A stretch of 64,000 nucleotides of DNA from Prolixibacteraceae bacterium. Lineage in GTDB: Bacteria; Bacteroidota; Bacteroidia; Bacteroidales; Prolixibacteraceae. The notes under the pieces were generated by a model that saw only the letters and a program-made list of their open reading frames with translations, was not told the DNA's origin and made no database searches. Position numbers and translations under genes: made by a program. Shown in pieces: positions 1 to 7,799 of the stretch (positions are counted from its first letter, which is position 1; each line of letters opens with the position of its first letter). The stretch spans positions 34,481 to 98,480 of the forward strand of contig JAUWAB010000008.1 in NCBI GenBank assembly GCA_030602265.1, read 5' to 3'.

Positions 1-468
1 CAATTCATGGGCATACTTATGGTAATTGGGTATCCGCCCTCCAAACATGATCGACTTGAGGTTCAGTTTCTCACACAATTCCTTTCTGTAGTCATAAAGA
101 CGTCTTCCCAGGCGGAGTTCACGATATTCCGGACGGATAAACACATCTATTCCGTATAAGGTATCACCTTCGCTGTCGTGGGTATTCAGCGTAAAATTCC
201 CGGTAATCTGCCGGTAGGTATGACGGTCGTCAAACTTGTCATAATTCACGATAATGGAAAGGGCACATCCGGCAATTTTGCCATTCACGCGCAGGGCAAC
301 CTGTCCTTCCGGAAAGATACGTATGAGGGTACGGATCTGTTCTTCGCGCCAATAAGCGTCTTCCATAGTATGATAGGAAGCGATCATGGTATCCTTAAAT
401 TCAGGATAATCCCCCACAGTTAAGTATGTCAATTCGATGTTTTCGATGTTGTCCAGACTTTCACCCAT
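1..468 (-). CDS. GNAT N-acetyltransferase / carbon-nitrogen hydrolase bifunctional protein (N-terminal part, truncated by window edge)
   Basis: The first 156 codons are visible; the gene runs off the left end. The start is the ATG at 468, giving MGESLDNIENIELTYLTV. The visible part is a GNAT acetyltransferase fold: a beta-strand start, then LRLGRRLYDYRKEL, which matches the acetyl-CoA binding turn (R/Q-x-x-G-x-G/R), then KSIMFGGRIPNY. In Bacteroidota this GNAT sequence type is usually fused to a C-terminal nitrilase-like amidohydrolase domain, which would lie outside the window; that part is inferred. The substrate is unknown. No TAnnTTTG element was seen just upstream. The cold-shock gene lies upstream on the same strand, separated by its own terminator. 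Confidence 0.8.
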   Translation of the reverse strand, partial: MGESLDNIENIELTYLTVGDYPEFKDTMIASYHTMEDAYWREEQIRTLIRIFPEGQVALRVNGKIAGCALSIIVNYDKFDDRHTYRQITGNFTLNTHDSEGDTLYGIDVFIRPEYRELRLGRRLYDYRKELCEKLNLKSIMFGGRIPNYHKYAHEL

Positions 469-502
469 AAGTAAAATATTTAAAATCAGTATATAAAAAA
501 AA

Positions 503-526
503 GGCCACCCGTAATACCAGGCAGCC
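503..526 (-). terminator. Rho-independent terminator of the cold-shock gene
   Basis: Read on the minus strand, GGCTGCC pairs with GGGTGGCC (with G-T wobbles) and is followed by eight T residues (A-run at 495-502 on the plus strand). It lies between the cold-shock gene and the GNAT gene and would separate their transcripts. Confidence 0.6.
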
Positions 527-556
527 TCTCTTCGACGTAATTGTTAACTTAATATC

Positions 557-748
557 TTAAGCAAGCTTTACATTCACGGCATTGGGTCCTTTTCGGCCGG
601 CTTCAACGTCGTAGGTTACTTCGTCGTTGTCGCGTACCTGGTCAACCAGCCCGCTTGAGTGTACAAAATACTCCGTGGCTGATTCTGCGTCTTTGATAAA
701 ACCGAAACCTTTGGTCTGATCAAAGAACTTTACTGTTCCTTTTTTCAT
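557..748 (-). CDS. Cold-shock domain protein, CspA family
   Basis: A 63-residue single cold-shock domain. It carries both RNA-binding motifs: RNP1 as KGFGFI (residues 13-18) and RNP2 as EYFVHSS. Its length fits the short Bacteroidota CspA/CspG type. Such proteins bind single-stranded RNA or DNA and melt RNA secondary structure in the cytoplasm. The gene stands alone, with a TATCTTTG -7 element about 23 bases upstream of its ATG and a hairpin terminator after it. The leader is therefore short, unlike the long thermosensing leader of E. coli cspA. The family call is secure; whether it is cold-induced cannot be read from the sequence. Confidence 0.95.
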   Translation of the reverse strand: MKKGTVKFFDQTKGFGFIKDAESATEYFVHSSGLVDQVRDNDEVTYDVEAGRKGPNAVNVKLA

Positions 749-770
749 TGCATTAAATTAAAATTCAATG

Positions 771-778
771 CAAAGATA
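771..778 (-). promoter_or_regulatory. -7 promoter element TATCTTTG for the cold-shock gene
   Basis: The plus strand reads CAAAGATA, a perfect reverse complement of the Bacteroidota -7 consensus TAnnTTTG. Transcription would start around 765, giving a leader of about 17 bases. Confidence 0.7.
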
Positions 779-820
779 GGATAAATAATTGAACTGAAGG
801 AAAAACAGGAGAAATTTGTC

Positions 821-1726
821 CTATTCTGACTCTGAAAGCTTCCGGAAATGGTTTGCCCGGTCGGGATTATCCAACCGGGAATAGATATTGGCAAGGAAGG
901 CCGCATACCTGGGACTTTTCTCCTGAGCCCACAACCGGTCGAAATAATCCCTTGACCTTCTGAAATCCGCTGATATTTTTTTCAGCTCATTAATCAGAAA
1001 GGTATACTGAACGTGCGTCCGGTTTCTGTTATATTTTTCCATCTCACTCTGATAATTTTTCTCAGCCTGCCAATAATATTTTTCAGCCATCCACTCAAGC
1101 GCGGGAATATGATTATCGTTCAGTTTCAGCAATTCAGCGGCTAAGGAATCAGCAATTTCCTTATAATCAAACTGTTTACACAATATAAAATAGTCACTAA
1201 GGTATGGTTCCGTGTTTCTTTCCGGGGCAGGGACACTCTCCCACTGTTCTAATGCCTTAACCTTGTCAATTTCCATATATATCCCGAAAAGGCGGCTATT
1301 TACTTTATGCTCAGCTGCAACCTCCGGAAAATTATCCTTCAGACCCTGTAATGCGGTCAGCTCCCTCGACAGATTGTTCTGCTTCCTGAAAATATGCATA
1401 AAGGCCACATGCATGTCGGCTCCATCGTATCCGGACTGCCGGGCCTGATCATACCAGCTCAGGGTAAGCTGTTCGTTGCCAAGAATATAGGCATCCGCTG
1501 CTGCCCTGGCATAATCAGTCACCTCAACCGGCAGATTCTTCCGGATCTGGCTATCAAAGTAGGACGTCCATGACTGAACAGCCATCTGGTAATCCCCTGA
1601 CGAGGAGGCCGTCAGGGCATTATCCTTCAGAGATAAGGACTCTTTTGCCACTTTTGATGTTGAACAGCTCCAGATTGCCAATGAAAGAAGGACAACAGCT
1701 GCTGTTTGTCTGAAATAAACATTCAT
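821..1726 (-). CDS. Predicted lipoprotein of unknown function with helical, TPR-like repeats
   Basis: A 301-residue protein with an N-terminal hydrophobic signal ending in a plausible lipobox, IWSC, with the lipidated cysteine at residue 21; the tryptophan at -2 is unusual. The mature part is alpha-helical and rich in Tyr, Leu, Lys and Glu, with repeated motifs such as SWYDQARQSGYDGA and YIL.NEQ that resemble tetratricopeptide repeats. No catalytic motif is seen. It is probably a periplasm-facing or surface lipoprotein that acts as a protein-interaction scaffold; that role is inference. It lies between truA (upstream on the same strand, 198-base gap) and the cold-shock gene. The specific family was not recognised. 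Confidence 0.7.
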   Translation of the reverse strand: MNVYFRQTAAVVLLSLAIWSCSTSKVAKESLSLKDNALTASSSGDYQMAVQSWTSYFDSQIRKNLPVEVTDYARAAADAYILGNEQLTLSWYDQARQSGYDGADMHVAFMHIFRKQNNLSRELTALQGLKDNFPEVAAEHKVNSRLFGIYMEIDKVKALEQWESVPAPERNTEPYLSDYFILCKQFDYKEIADSLAAELLKLNDNHIPALEWMAEKYYWQAEKNYQSEMEKYNRNRTHVQYTFLINELKKISADFRRSRDYFDRLWAQEKSPRYAAFLANIYSRLDNPDRANHFRKLSESE

Positions 1727-1924
1727 ATTAAGATTATATTAGCGTTATACCGGATTTCAAAATGGTAACCCGGGATAAATATTTTTTATTGAAAAAAAAT
1801 CCTGACAGTATTACCGGAACAGACTATGGTAAACCTTCCCATACTTTCGACCAGTACAGGCCTATTGTTCAAAAATTTAACAAAGCAAAAGGCCTTAGGT
1901 TTAAATGATGCTATAAAAACAGAA

Positions 1925-2710
1925 TTAAAAGTTTAAGGGGACCGGAATAACCTCTGGTCCACGTACTATTTTCTCCCCCGGATAGTATACCCTGTGAAGA
2001 TACAAACCGGATGGCGGCGCCGTAAACCCGGCCACTTCCGGGGAATATCCCCGGAGGTAGGATTCAGCCTGCTTTTCAGACAGTTTTCCCCTGCCGGCCT
2101 CTACCATAACCCCGACCAACCTCCTGACCATTTTCCATAGAAAATGAGAACCGGTAATATGAATGGCAATCATTTCAGCATTCTCATGAATATCCACAAA
2201 TTTCACCTCTACCAGTGTAGACCCTTCTTCGGGCGTCTGATCGGTAAATGACCTGAAATCATGCATTCCTGTAAAAATTTTGGCCAGGTTTGTCATGGAC
2301 TCCAGATTCAAGGGATCTTTGATCCACCAGCAATGGTTTTTGCCGAATGCCGTTCGCCGTTTTGAAATGATATAGACATAACTGCGGTAAACGGCATCAT
2401 GCCTTGCATGGAAATTCCGGGATGATTTGGAGATTTCCAGCACATTGATATCAGCAGGCAGCAGATCATTCAGCCGGTATTGCAAAGTAAGCGGGGGCAG
2501 ATTGGTTTGCGCATCGAGATGAGCAACCTGCCCAAGTGCATGTACACCGCTGTCGGTACGCCCTGCACCATATAAAACAGTATCCTGTCCGGGGAAAAGC
2601 TTGTCAAGGGCAGTAAAAAAAGCACCCTGGACAGTTTTCAACCCTTTCTGGGCCTGCCATCCGTTGTACCGGGCACCTTCATATTCAATCAATAATTTAT
2701 ATCTGGCCAT
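1925..2710 (-). CDS. truA: tRNA pseudouridine(38-40) synthase TruA
   Basis: A 261-residue protein from the ATG at 2710. It converts uridines 38, 39 and 40 in the anticodon stem-loop of tRNAs to pseudouridine. The signature GAGRTDSGVHALGQ is present, with the catalytic aspartate at residue 53; the RNA-binding stretch FHARHDAVYRSY and the later FLWKMVRRLVG are typical of TruA. An in-frame start at 2785 would add 25 hydrophobic residues. It is rejected because a TACTTTTG promoter element sits at 2721-2728, between the two starts, and because the shorter form starts where the family does (MARYKLLIEYEG). The leader would be only about five bases long. Confidence 0.95.
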   Translation of the reverse strand: MARYKLLIEYEGARYNGWQAQKGLKTVQGAFFTALDKLFPGQDTVLYGAGRTDSGVHALGQVAHLDAQTNLPPLTLQYRLNDLLPADINVLEISKSSRNFHARHDAVYRSYVYIISKRRTAFGKNHCWWIKDPLNLESMTNLAKIFTGMHDFRSFTDQTPEEGSTLVEVKFVDIHENAEMIAIHITGSHFLWKMVRRLVGVMVEAGRGKLSEKQAESYLRGYSPEVAGFTAPPSGLYLHRVYYPGEKIVRGPEVIPVPLNF

Positions 2711-2720
2711 ATTTTTTTCA

Positions 2721-2728
2721 CAAAAGTA
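2721..2728 (-). promoter_or_regulatory. -7 promoter element TACTTTTG for truA
   Basis: The plus strand reads CAAAAGTA, matching TAnnTTTG on the minus strand. Its placement 11 bases before the ATG implies an almost leaderless mRNA and fixes the truA start at 2710. Confidence 0.65.
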
Positions 2729-2788
2729 ATGAATGATACCTGAAATCATTAAAATGACGGGTAAAACTGATTTCATTAAAAACAACGA

Positions 2789-2811
2789 GGTGACCCGGAC
2801 TCCGGATCACC
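2789..2811 (-). terminator. Hairpin terminator after the fasciclin gene
   Basis: On the minus strand GGTGATCCGG pairs with CCGGGTCACC around a short loop (one mismatch), followed by a T-rich stretch (TCGTTGTTTTT). It lies 45 bases after the fasciclin stop codon and before truA. Confidence 0.65.
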
Positions 2812-2855
2812 CCATTATTTTTCTGAGATTGTTCAATTCTTCATGCTGTCAGCGA

Positions 2856-3464
2856 TTATTCCACGCTGATCGGGAGAATAACAGTGTCAATTACGTGGAT
2901 TATACCATTGGAAGCTGAAATGTCAGCAGCAACAATGTTGGCGGTGTTACCCACTGCGGTGATCATTCCGTTGGAATCTACAGTGAATGCAACACCCAGA
3001 AGAGTCTCAATTGAACGCGGTCTTACCGGAGGAACCACGCTGTTGGAAGCACGACGACCTTCGGTTACATGATAAAAAAGAACGTTTTTTACCAGTTCAG
3101 CGTCAACTTCTGTAATACCATCCACACCCAGAAATTCGTAGAGAGCTTCGAAAGCATCGTTAGTCGGTGCAAATACGGTGTACTGATCTGTACCGTTCAT
3201 AAACATGTCTACGAGAGAAGTGTTCAGTTCGGTATCAACATGTACAAGGGCATTTACGAGTTCAGAAAAACCTGCGCCAATGGCAATCTGTGCAATAGAG
3301 CTGGTACCGGGTGCAAGAGCACGGCCCTTCTTCAGATCAACCTCTTCAGTTGTGAAAGACTGTTCAGGAGCGAAATCTTCCTTGTTACAACTTACTGCAA
3401 ATACTGCAGTGAATACCAGAGCAACCAGTGCTAAACTTTTGAAATTCATTTTCATTGTCTTCAT
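2856..3464 (-). CDS. Fasciclin (FAS1) domain lipoprotein
   Basis: A 202-residue protein with a lipoprotein signal peptide (lipobox VFAVSC, cysteine 26, with alternative starts at Met4 and Met6) followed by one FAS1 domain. The two conserved FAS1 boxes are visible: YTVFAPTNDAFEAL near residue 95 and NGIIHVIDTVILP near the C-terminus. FAS1 domains mediate cell-surface adhesion and sometimes ligand binding; in Bacteroidota they are usually outer-membrane or surface lipoproteins. The region after the lipidation site (EEVDLKKGRALAPG) is a short linker. The gene is a single transcription unit with a terminator after it and a long leader of possibly 280 bases. Ligand or partner unknown. Confidence 0.92.
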   Translation of the reverse strand: MKTMKMNFKSLALVALVFTAVFAVSCNKEDFAPEQSFTTEEVDLKKGRALAPGTSSIAQIAIGAGFSELVNALVHVDTELNTSLVDMFMNGTDQYTVFAPTNDAFEALYEFLGVDGITEVDAELVKNVLFYHVTEGRRASNSVVPPVRPRSIETLLGVAFTVDSNGMITAVGNTANIVAADISASNGIIHVIDTVILPISVE

Positions 3465-3744
3465 TTTTGTTTGTTTTTAATGTTTGTAATAAATTTTCCA
3501 GTAAAACCCTCAAAAATGATTTTTGTTTAATCTTTTAGTTTTTTTCTTAAACATTTTTTTCATCCGAGCAATAAAATTCAAACTAACATTTTCATTTTCT
3601 GTCTATTATAACATATGTTAAAATTTGTTAATTTTAAAAAAGCTAAAAACCATACTGGGAAGCTCTGAATGAAGATCGGGGGATATTCAGAAGAAACTGG
3701 CTAATTCAGGTTACGATTTACTGCCAAATACTACTTAAAAGTTG

Positions 3745-3765
3745 CAAATTTAAATTTCAAATGTA
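3745..3765 (-). promoter_or_regulatory. Two candidate minus-strand -7 elements for the fasciclin gene
   Basis: The plus strand reads CAAATTTA (3745-3752) and CAAATGTA (3758-3765), giving TAAATTTG and TACATTTG on the minus strand. Either would give a leader of about 280 bases. The second overlaps the divergent promoter at 3764-3771. AT-rich sequence makes chance matches likely, so this is tentative. The rest of the 342-base gap 3465-3806 is AT-rich with no gene. Confidence 0.35.
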
Positions 3766-3771
3766 TTTTTG
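3764..3771 (+). promoter_or_regulatory. Promoter (TTG-N19-TATTTTTG) for the phenol-lyase-like gene
   Basis: TATTTTTG at 3764-3771 matches the -7 consensus, and a TTG at 3742-3744 sits 19 bases upstream, the usual Bacteroidota -33 spacing. Transcription would start near 3777, about 30 bases before the ATG at 3807. Confidence 0.6.
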
Positions 3772-3806
3772 GGAAAAATTTTTCAATAAATCAATTAACA
3801 AAGACA

Positions 3807-5270
3807 ATGACACCACAATCATCAGGCGGAATAAAATTTTCCAATGGTATGAACATACCAGTTGAGTTGCATAAGGTAAGGGTCGTACAGAAACTCCACC
3901 TCAAACCGGTTGAAGAACGTTATGAAGCCATAGAGAAAGGGGGCTACAACACATTTCAGCTGAACACCAATGATATCTTTCTGGACATGCTTACGGACAG
4001 TGGCACCAATGCGATGAGCGACAACCAGGTAGCTTCCATGCTCCGTTCGGATGATGCCTATGCCGGCTCACAGAGTTTTTATCGGATGGAACAGGCCGTT
4101 CGCGACGTATTCGGCAAAAAATGGGTACTTCCGGTGCATCAGGGCAGGGCAGCTGAAAACATTATTTCACAAACGTTTATCAGTAAGGGAGATGTGATTC
4201 CCATGAATTACCATTTTACCACCACCATGGCCCACATGGAGCTTAACGGCGGTAAGGTGTTTGAAATCTACACGGATGAAGCCCTGAAAATCAAAAGCGA
4301 CGTATTGTTCAAGGGAAATATAGATACGGTAAAATTAGAGGCACTGATTGATCAGTATGGTCCAGAAAAAGTCCCATTCATCCGGATGGAGGCATCCACC
4401 AACCTGATTGGCGGACAGCCTTTCTCCATTCAAAACATGATGGAAGTAAAAGCCATTGCCGACAAATATGGCATTATGATGGTATTGGATGCCAGTCTTA
4501 TCGGAGAAAACGCCTGGTTTATCAAACAACGCGAAGAGGAATTCAAGAATGCACCGGTTAGTGAAATATTGCTGACCATGTGCGGCATGGCAGATATCGT
4601 CTACTTTTCAAGCCGTAAAGTCAGTTCAACACGTGGAGGGGGGATTGCCACCAACAGCGAGGAACTCTATATGAAAATGCGTGACCTGGTTGTTTTGTTT
4701 GAAGGCTTCACGACTTACGGGGGGATGTCGGTCAGGGAGATTGAGGCCATGGCTGTCGGACTGTATGAAACCACCGACGAGACGGTGATTTCCCAGTCGC
4801 CTTCTTTTATCGAATATACCGTGAACGAACTCGACAAACTGGGCATACCGGTGATCATGCCGGCCGGTGCCCTTGGTTGCCATATAGATGCCATGGGTTT
4901 CCTGCCGCATGTACCCCAGAAAGAGTATCCTGCAGGGGCGCTGGCAGCCGCACTTTATCTGGTCTCGGGAATCCGCGGAATGGAACGTGGCACTATTTCA
5001 AGTATCCGCGACGAGAACGGGAACGACATTTTAGCGGATGTGGAATTGCTGAGGCTAGCCTTCCCCAGAAGGGTATTCACCTTGTCGCAGACCATGTTTG
5101 TGATTGACAGGGTACAGTGGCTGCACAAAAACAGGGAGCTTGTCGGAGGATTGGAATTCGTAGAAGAACCTGCCGTTTTAAGATTTTTCAACGGGAAACT
5201 CAAACCGACCAGTGACTGGCCGCAAAAACTGATGGCCAAATTCAGGGAAGATTTTGGAAATAGCTTATAA
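3807..5270 (+). CDS. Tyrosine phenol-lyase / tryptophanase family PLP enzyme (beta-eliminating lyase)
   Basis: A 487-residue fold-type I PLP enzyme close to tyrosine phenol-lyase (TPL) and tryptophan indole-lyase, which split aromatic amino acids into phenol or indole, pyruvate and ammonia. Conserved features: GYNTFQLN, TDSGTNAMSD, DDAYAGSQSFY, LPVHQGRAAEN, NLIGGQP, the candidate PLP lysine K271 in SSRK, Asp228 facing the pyridine nitrogen, and FPRR for the carboxylate arginine. GMERGTIS (Arg393) matches the TPL-specific arginine (R381 in Citrobacter TPL) that tryptophanase lacks, and RFF near residue 460 is also TPL-like. Unusually, the cofactor-contacting arginine after the aspartate (R217 in TPL) is Leu231, and the residues after the lysine are diverged. 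It may therefore be a TPL or a lyase with another substrate. A promoter precedes it and a hairpin terminator follows. Confidence 0.8.
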   Translation: MTPQSSGGIKFSNGMNIPVELHKVRVVQKLHLKPVEERYEAIEKGGYNTFQLNTNDIFLDMLTDSGTNAMSDNQVASMLRSDDAYAGSQSFYRMEQAVRDVFGKKWVLPVHQGRAAENIISQTFISKGDVIPMNYHFTTTMAHMELNGGKVFEIYTDEALKIKSDVLFKGNIDTVKLEALIDQYGPEKVPFIRMEASTNLIGGQPFSIQNMMEVKAIADKYGIMMVLDASLIGENAWFIKQREEEFKNAPVSEILLTMCGMADIVYFSSRKVSSTRGGGIATNSEELYMKMRDLVVLFEGFTTYGGMSVREIEAMAVGLYETTDETVISQSPSFIEYTVNELDKLGIPVIMPAGALGCHIDAMGFLPHVPQKEYPAGALAAALYLVSGIRGMERGTISSIRDENGNDILADVELLRLAFPRRVFTLSQTMFVIDRVQWLHKNRELVGGLEFVEEPAVLRFFNGKLKPTSDWPQKLMAKFREDFGNSL

Positions 5271-5292
5271 TTGAACCAAATTTAGTAATGAG

Positions 5293-5337
5293 CGGGTACT
5301 TAAAGCGGGATAACTGCTTTTCGTACCCGTTTCTTTT
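5293..5337 (+). terminator. Terminator after the phenol-lyase-like gene
   Basis: CGGGTAC (5293-5299) pairs with GTACCCG (5323-5329), and an inner AAAGC/GCTTT stem pairs inside it. A T-rich tail (TTTCTTTTT) follows. It lies about 25 bases after the stop codon. Confidence 0.75.
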
Positions 5338-5426
5338 TCATTATCCCATCATTTTCAGCAAGGAAACCACATTCTGACATAGGGGATGGGCAAGACCTGC
5401 AAACTGCCAGCTGACCCGATACAGCT

Positions 5427-7610
5427 CTATTTCTTAAGAAACTTACCGGAATACAAATTCAAACGGTCATCCCTGAGCCTGATGAGATACAATCCTGAAG
5501 GCAGATGCGCAACATCCAGGCCTTCAGCCCTACCACCGGTATAGTCCATCCGGCTGATCATAACCTGTTTTCCCTGAATATCATAGATCGAAACATGATA
5601 ACTTCCCGGGGAAACATTACCGGGCTCAACATATATTCTTTCAAGGGCAGGATTTGGATAGATGAATACTTCTGCCAGTCGGGGAGCATCGTCCGTGCCG
5701 GTAGTGATCAGCCATTGGCTGTCCATCCAGTTCAGCCTGTTTGTGATCCAGTTTTTCAGAAAATTTACTTCTGCATGGTGCGTTGGACCAATATAATAGT
5801 TTGGCCAGACACGGACACCCAGAATCTGCCACCTCTGAAAATTGCGGCCGATGGCGTCACCCAGACCAGCAACCCTTGAATCGAGATAGGCCATTATGGA
5901 ATCGGTATGCAATACGGTTTTCCTCAAATTGCTATATCTGGTCTTTAGCTGCCCCTCATATACCGGATCCTCCATCATCCGCGCCCACCAGTGAATGCAG
6001 TTCGGTTCACCCGGGCCATAGTTTGTGTAACACCACTGGCTTGTGGACATGTGCCGCTGACTATAATCCAGGTTACCATAGCCCAGATCGAAATCCCAGA
6101 GCGGGCCCGCAACCAGTTTCCCTCCCTCTGAATCTCTCTGTTTGTAGAAGAAAGTGCTGTACCGGTAGCCGTCAACATTATTGGCCAGCTCATTGATTAT
6201 CTGGAAATCGATGAATGATTCGGCATCTATATACCGCATATATCCTGAGGCCGGGTTGGCAAACCAACTGGCATTCAGGTTGTTTTCAAACTGATAAAGA
6301 AAATTCTGCAGATACGATCTTTGAGACCACACAATAGCGTCACTTTTGGGATAATAATAGCTGTAGGCGTAATTCCGTGCATTTTTGTACCGGTAGGCAG
6401 GATTGGAATAGAAATACTCGCTGGAAGACAAATCATGAATTTTATCGACCTTAAAAATGTATCCTCCGGTAACTTTGTCGCCGGTAACGTCGGAACTCTC
6501 CATTTTGGCGATATTAACCCGGTTGTTTCCGCGCTTTATCCTTTCAATCAACTGATAAACCCCGATATACTGCCCGTTAAGGTATACTTCAACATAATGC
6601 GCATCAGGCTGCCACCTGCCCATTCTTCTTCCCAGATAATAGCTGAGGTCGTTCCTCATCATGGTTTTATCACTATAAGGAGCATAAAGGACCCAGTCGT
6701 CGTGGGCAGGCATGCCCAGCAGGCTTACCTTATTCTCCCCGCCGCTCTCAGTACGGGTTTCAAATCCGTAACTTTTCTTGGGAAACGATTGAGAGGACTG
6801 TCCGCGCACTTCAATGCCCACGGGACCATCAAATTCCCTGGCAGGATCAAATACGGAATTCTGATTCCCCGGACCATTGTCAATGATCCGCATGCGGGCA
6901 GTTATTTTGGGTTCATCCGGAATCTGTCTTCCTCCGGTATCAATCATTATCAGGGGAAGATGGCTGGTTTGGTTCAAACGGTTGGTAAACCAACCCGGAA
7001 CAGCCTGATAAAAATTCCCGGGAACAGATATACCGGCAATCAAAAAGGCTGTCGAGGAGAGGTCACTTGACGTGGCGTTGCAGTCATGTACCTGGATGGC
7101 CAGAACATTTTCGCCCTGATTAAGTAAACCCTTCTGCTGGCTGTTAAGGATAAACATGGCCGGCACTCCTCCTGAAGGGAGCTGAGCCTCGTAATCGCAA
7201 TTGGCTGCATAGTGGTTAAACAACGGCTTCACACCCGGTGCACCAATATTGGCACGCGCAATTTCGTGTCCGTTCAGATAGGCAACGAAGGCATCGTCAA
7301 AATCGATAAAGAAAATCAGTGAAACGATATGTTCCGGATCACTGACGGTAAACTTGCGGCGAAGATATACCGAAGGGACCCTGGAAATAATGGTAGCGTC
7401 ATCTCCGTCGCCCCAGCCGATTCCACCCGGCCCTTTTTGCCATGAAGCATCGTTGAAGGTGAGAGCGGCCCAATTTGCCGGCGGTTCGCTGACTCCGGGA
7501 AAATAATGCCATTCATTTCCGGCATTTATGAGCGATTCCCAGTGGTTTACATTTTGAGCAGCAGCCGACAATGTGAAAAGAACAATAGACAATGAAAATA
7601 AATAACGCAT
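5427..7610 (-). CDS. Secreted CotH kinase-like protein with type IX secretion signal
   Basis: A 727-residue exported protein. An N-terminal signal peptide (MRYLFSLSIVLFTLSAAAQ) leads into a beta-sandwich region (about residues 25-200). A CotH domain follows (about 215-620) with VEVRGQSS-type strand, SDKTMMRNDLSYYLG, GVYQLIERIKRG and the metal-site motif GPLWDFDLGYGN. CotH proteins are atypical kinases; spore-coat CotH phosphorylates coat proteins, but the targets of the secreted Bacteroidota forms are unknown. The last 75 residues (FIYPNPALERIYVEP to SGKFLKK) form a type A sorting domain for the type IX secretion system, so the protein should reach the cell surface. TAACTTTG upstream is a likely promoter. 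No partner genes on the strand. Confidence 0.88.
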   Translation of the reverse strand: MRYLFSLSIVLFTLSAAAQNVNHWESLINAGNEWHYFPGVSEPPANWAALTFNDASWQKGPGGIGWGDGDDATIISRVPSVYLRRKFTVSDPEHIVSLIFFIDFDDAFVAYLNGHEIARANIGAPGVKPLFNHYAANCDYEAQLPSGGVPAMFILNSQQKGLLNQGENVLAIQVHDCNATSSDLSSTAFLIAGISVPGNFYQAVPGWFTNRLNQTSHLPLIMIDTGGRQIPDEPKITARMRIIDNGPGNQNSVFDPAREFDGPVGIEVRGQSSQSFPKKSYGFETRTESGGENKVSLLGMPAHDDWVLYAPYSDKTMMRNDLSYYLGRRMGRWQPDAHYVEVYLNGQYIGVYQLIERIKRGNNRVNIAKMESSDVTGDKVTGGYIFKVDKIHDLSSSEYFYSNPAYRYKNARNYAYSYYYPKSDAIVWSQRSYLQNFLYQFENNLNASWFANPASGYMRYIDAESFIDFQIINELANNVDGYRYSTFFYKQRDSEGGKLVAGPLWDFDLGYGNLDYSQRHMSTSQWCYTNYGPGEPNCIHWWARMMEDPVYEGQLKTRYSNLRKTVLHTDSIMAYLDSRVAGLGDAIGRNFQRWQILGVRVWPNYYIGPTHHAEVNFLKNWITNRLNWMDSQWLITTGTDDAPRLAEVFIYPNPALERIYVEPGNVSPGSYHVSIYDIQGKQVMISRMDYTGGRAEGLDVAHLPSGLYLIRLRDDRLNLYSGKFLKK

Positions 7611-7633
7611 GAGAAAAAAATCCAGGTTTCCTG

Positions 7634-7641
7634 CAAAGTTA
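7634..7641 (-). promoter_or_regulatory. -7 promoter element TAACTTTG for the CotH-like gene
   Basis: The plus strand reads CAAAGTTA, the reverse complement of a perfect TAnnTTTG match, 24 bases upstream of the start codon. Confidence 0.65.
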
Positions 7642-7783
7642 TGAAAATGCGGCTAAAGACAGGCAAAAACTTACCACTGACGATCTCTGCAAGCCACAAT
7701 TTGTCCAATTCCAATCTCCCCTAAGGCCCCCAACGGACTCAAATTAAATTTATTCAGCCGACCAGAAACTACCTCATTTTTTC

Positions 7784-7791
7784 TAATTTTG
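7784..7791 (+). promoter_or_regulatory. -7 promoter element TAATTTTG for the sialate esterase gene
   Basis: A consensus match ending 8 bases before the first ATG (7800). The transcript would start at or near that ATG, so translation may begin at the second in-frame ATG at 7809. Confidence 0.6.
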
Positions 7792-7799
7792 AAAGAAAA

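Noticed and set aside
2711..2785. N-terminal extension of TruA from an upstream in-frame ATG
   Set aside because: The added 25 residues are hydrophobic and unlike TruA, and a consensus promoter element lies between the two starts.
6321..7070. Long plus-strand open frame (249 residues) inside the CotH-like gene
   Set aside because: It is antisense to a clear CotH-domain protein, has no recognisable domain and reflects codon bias of the real gene.
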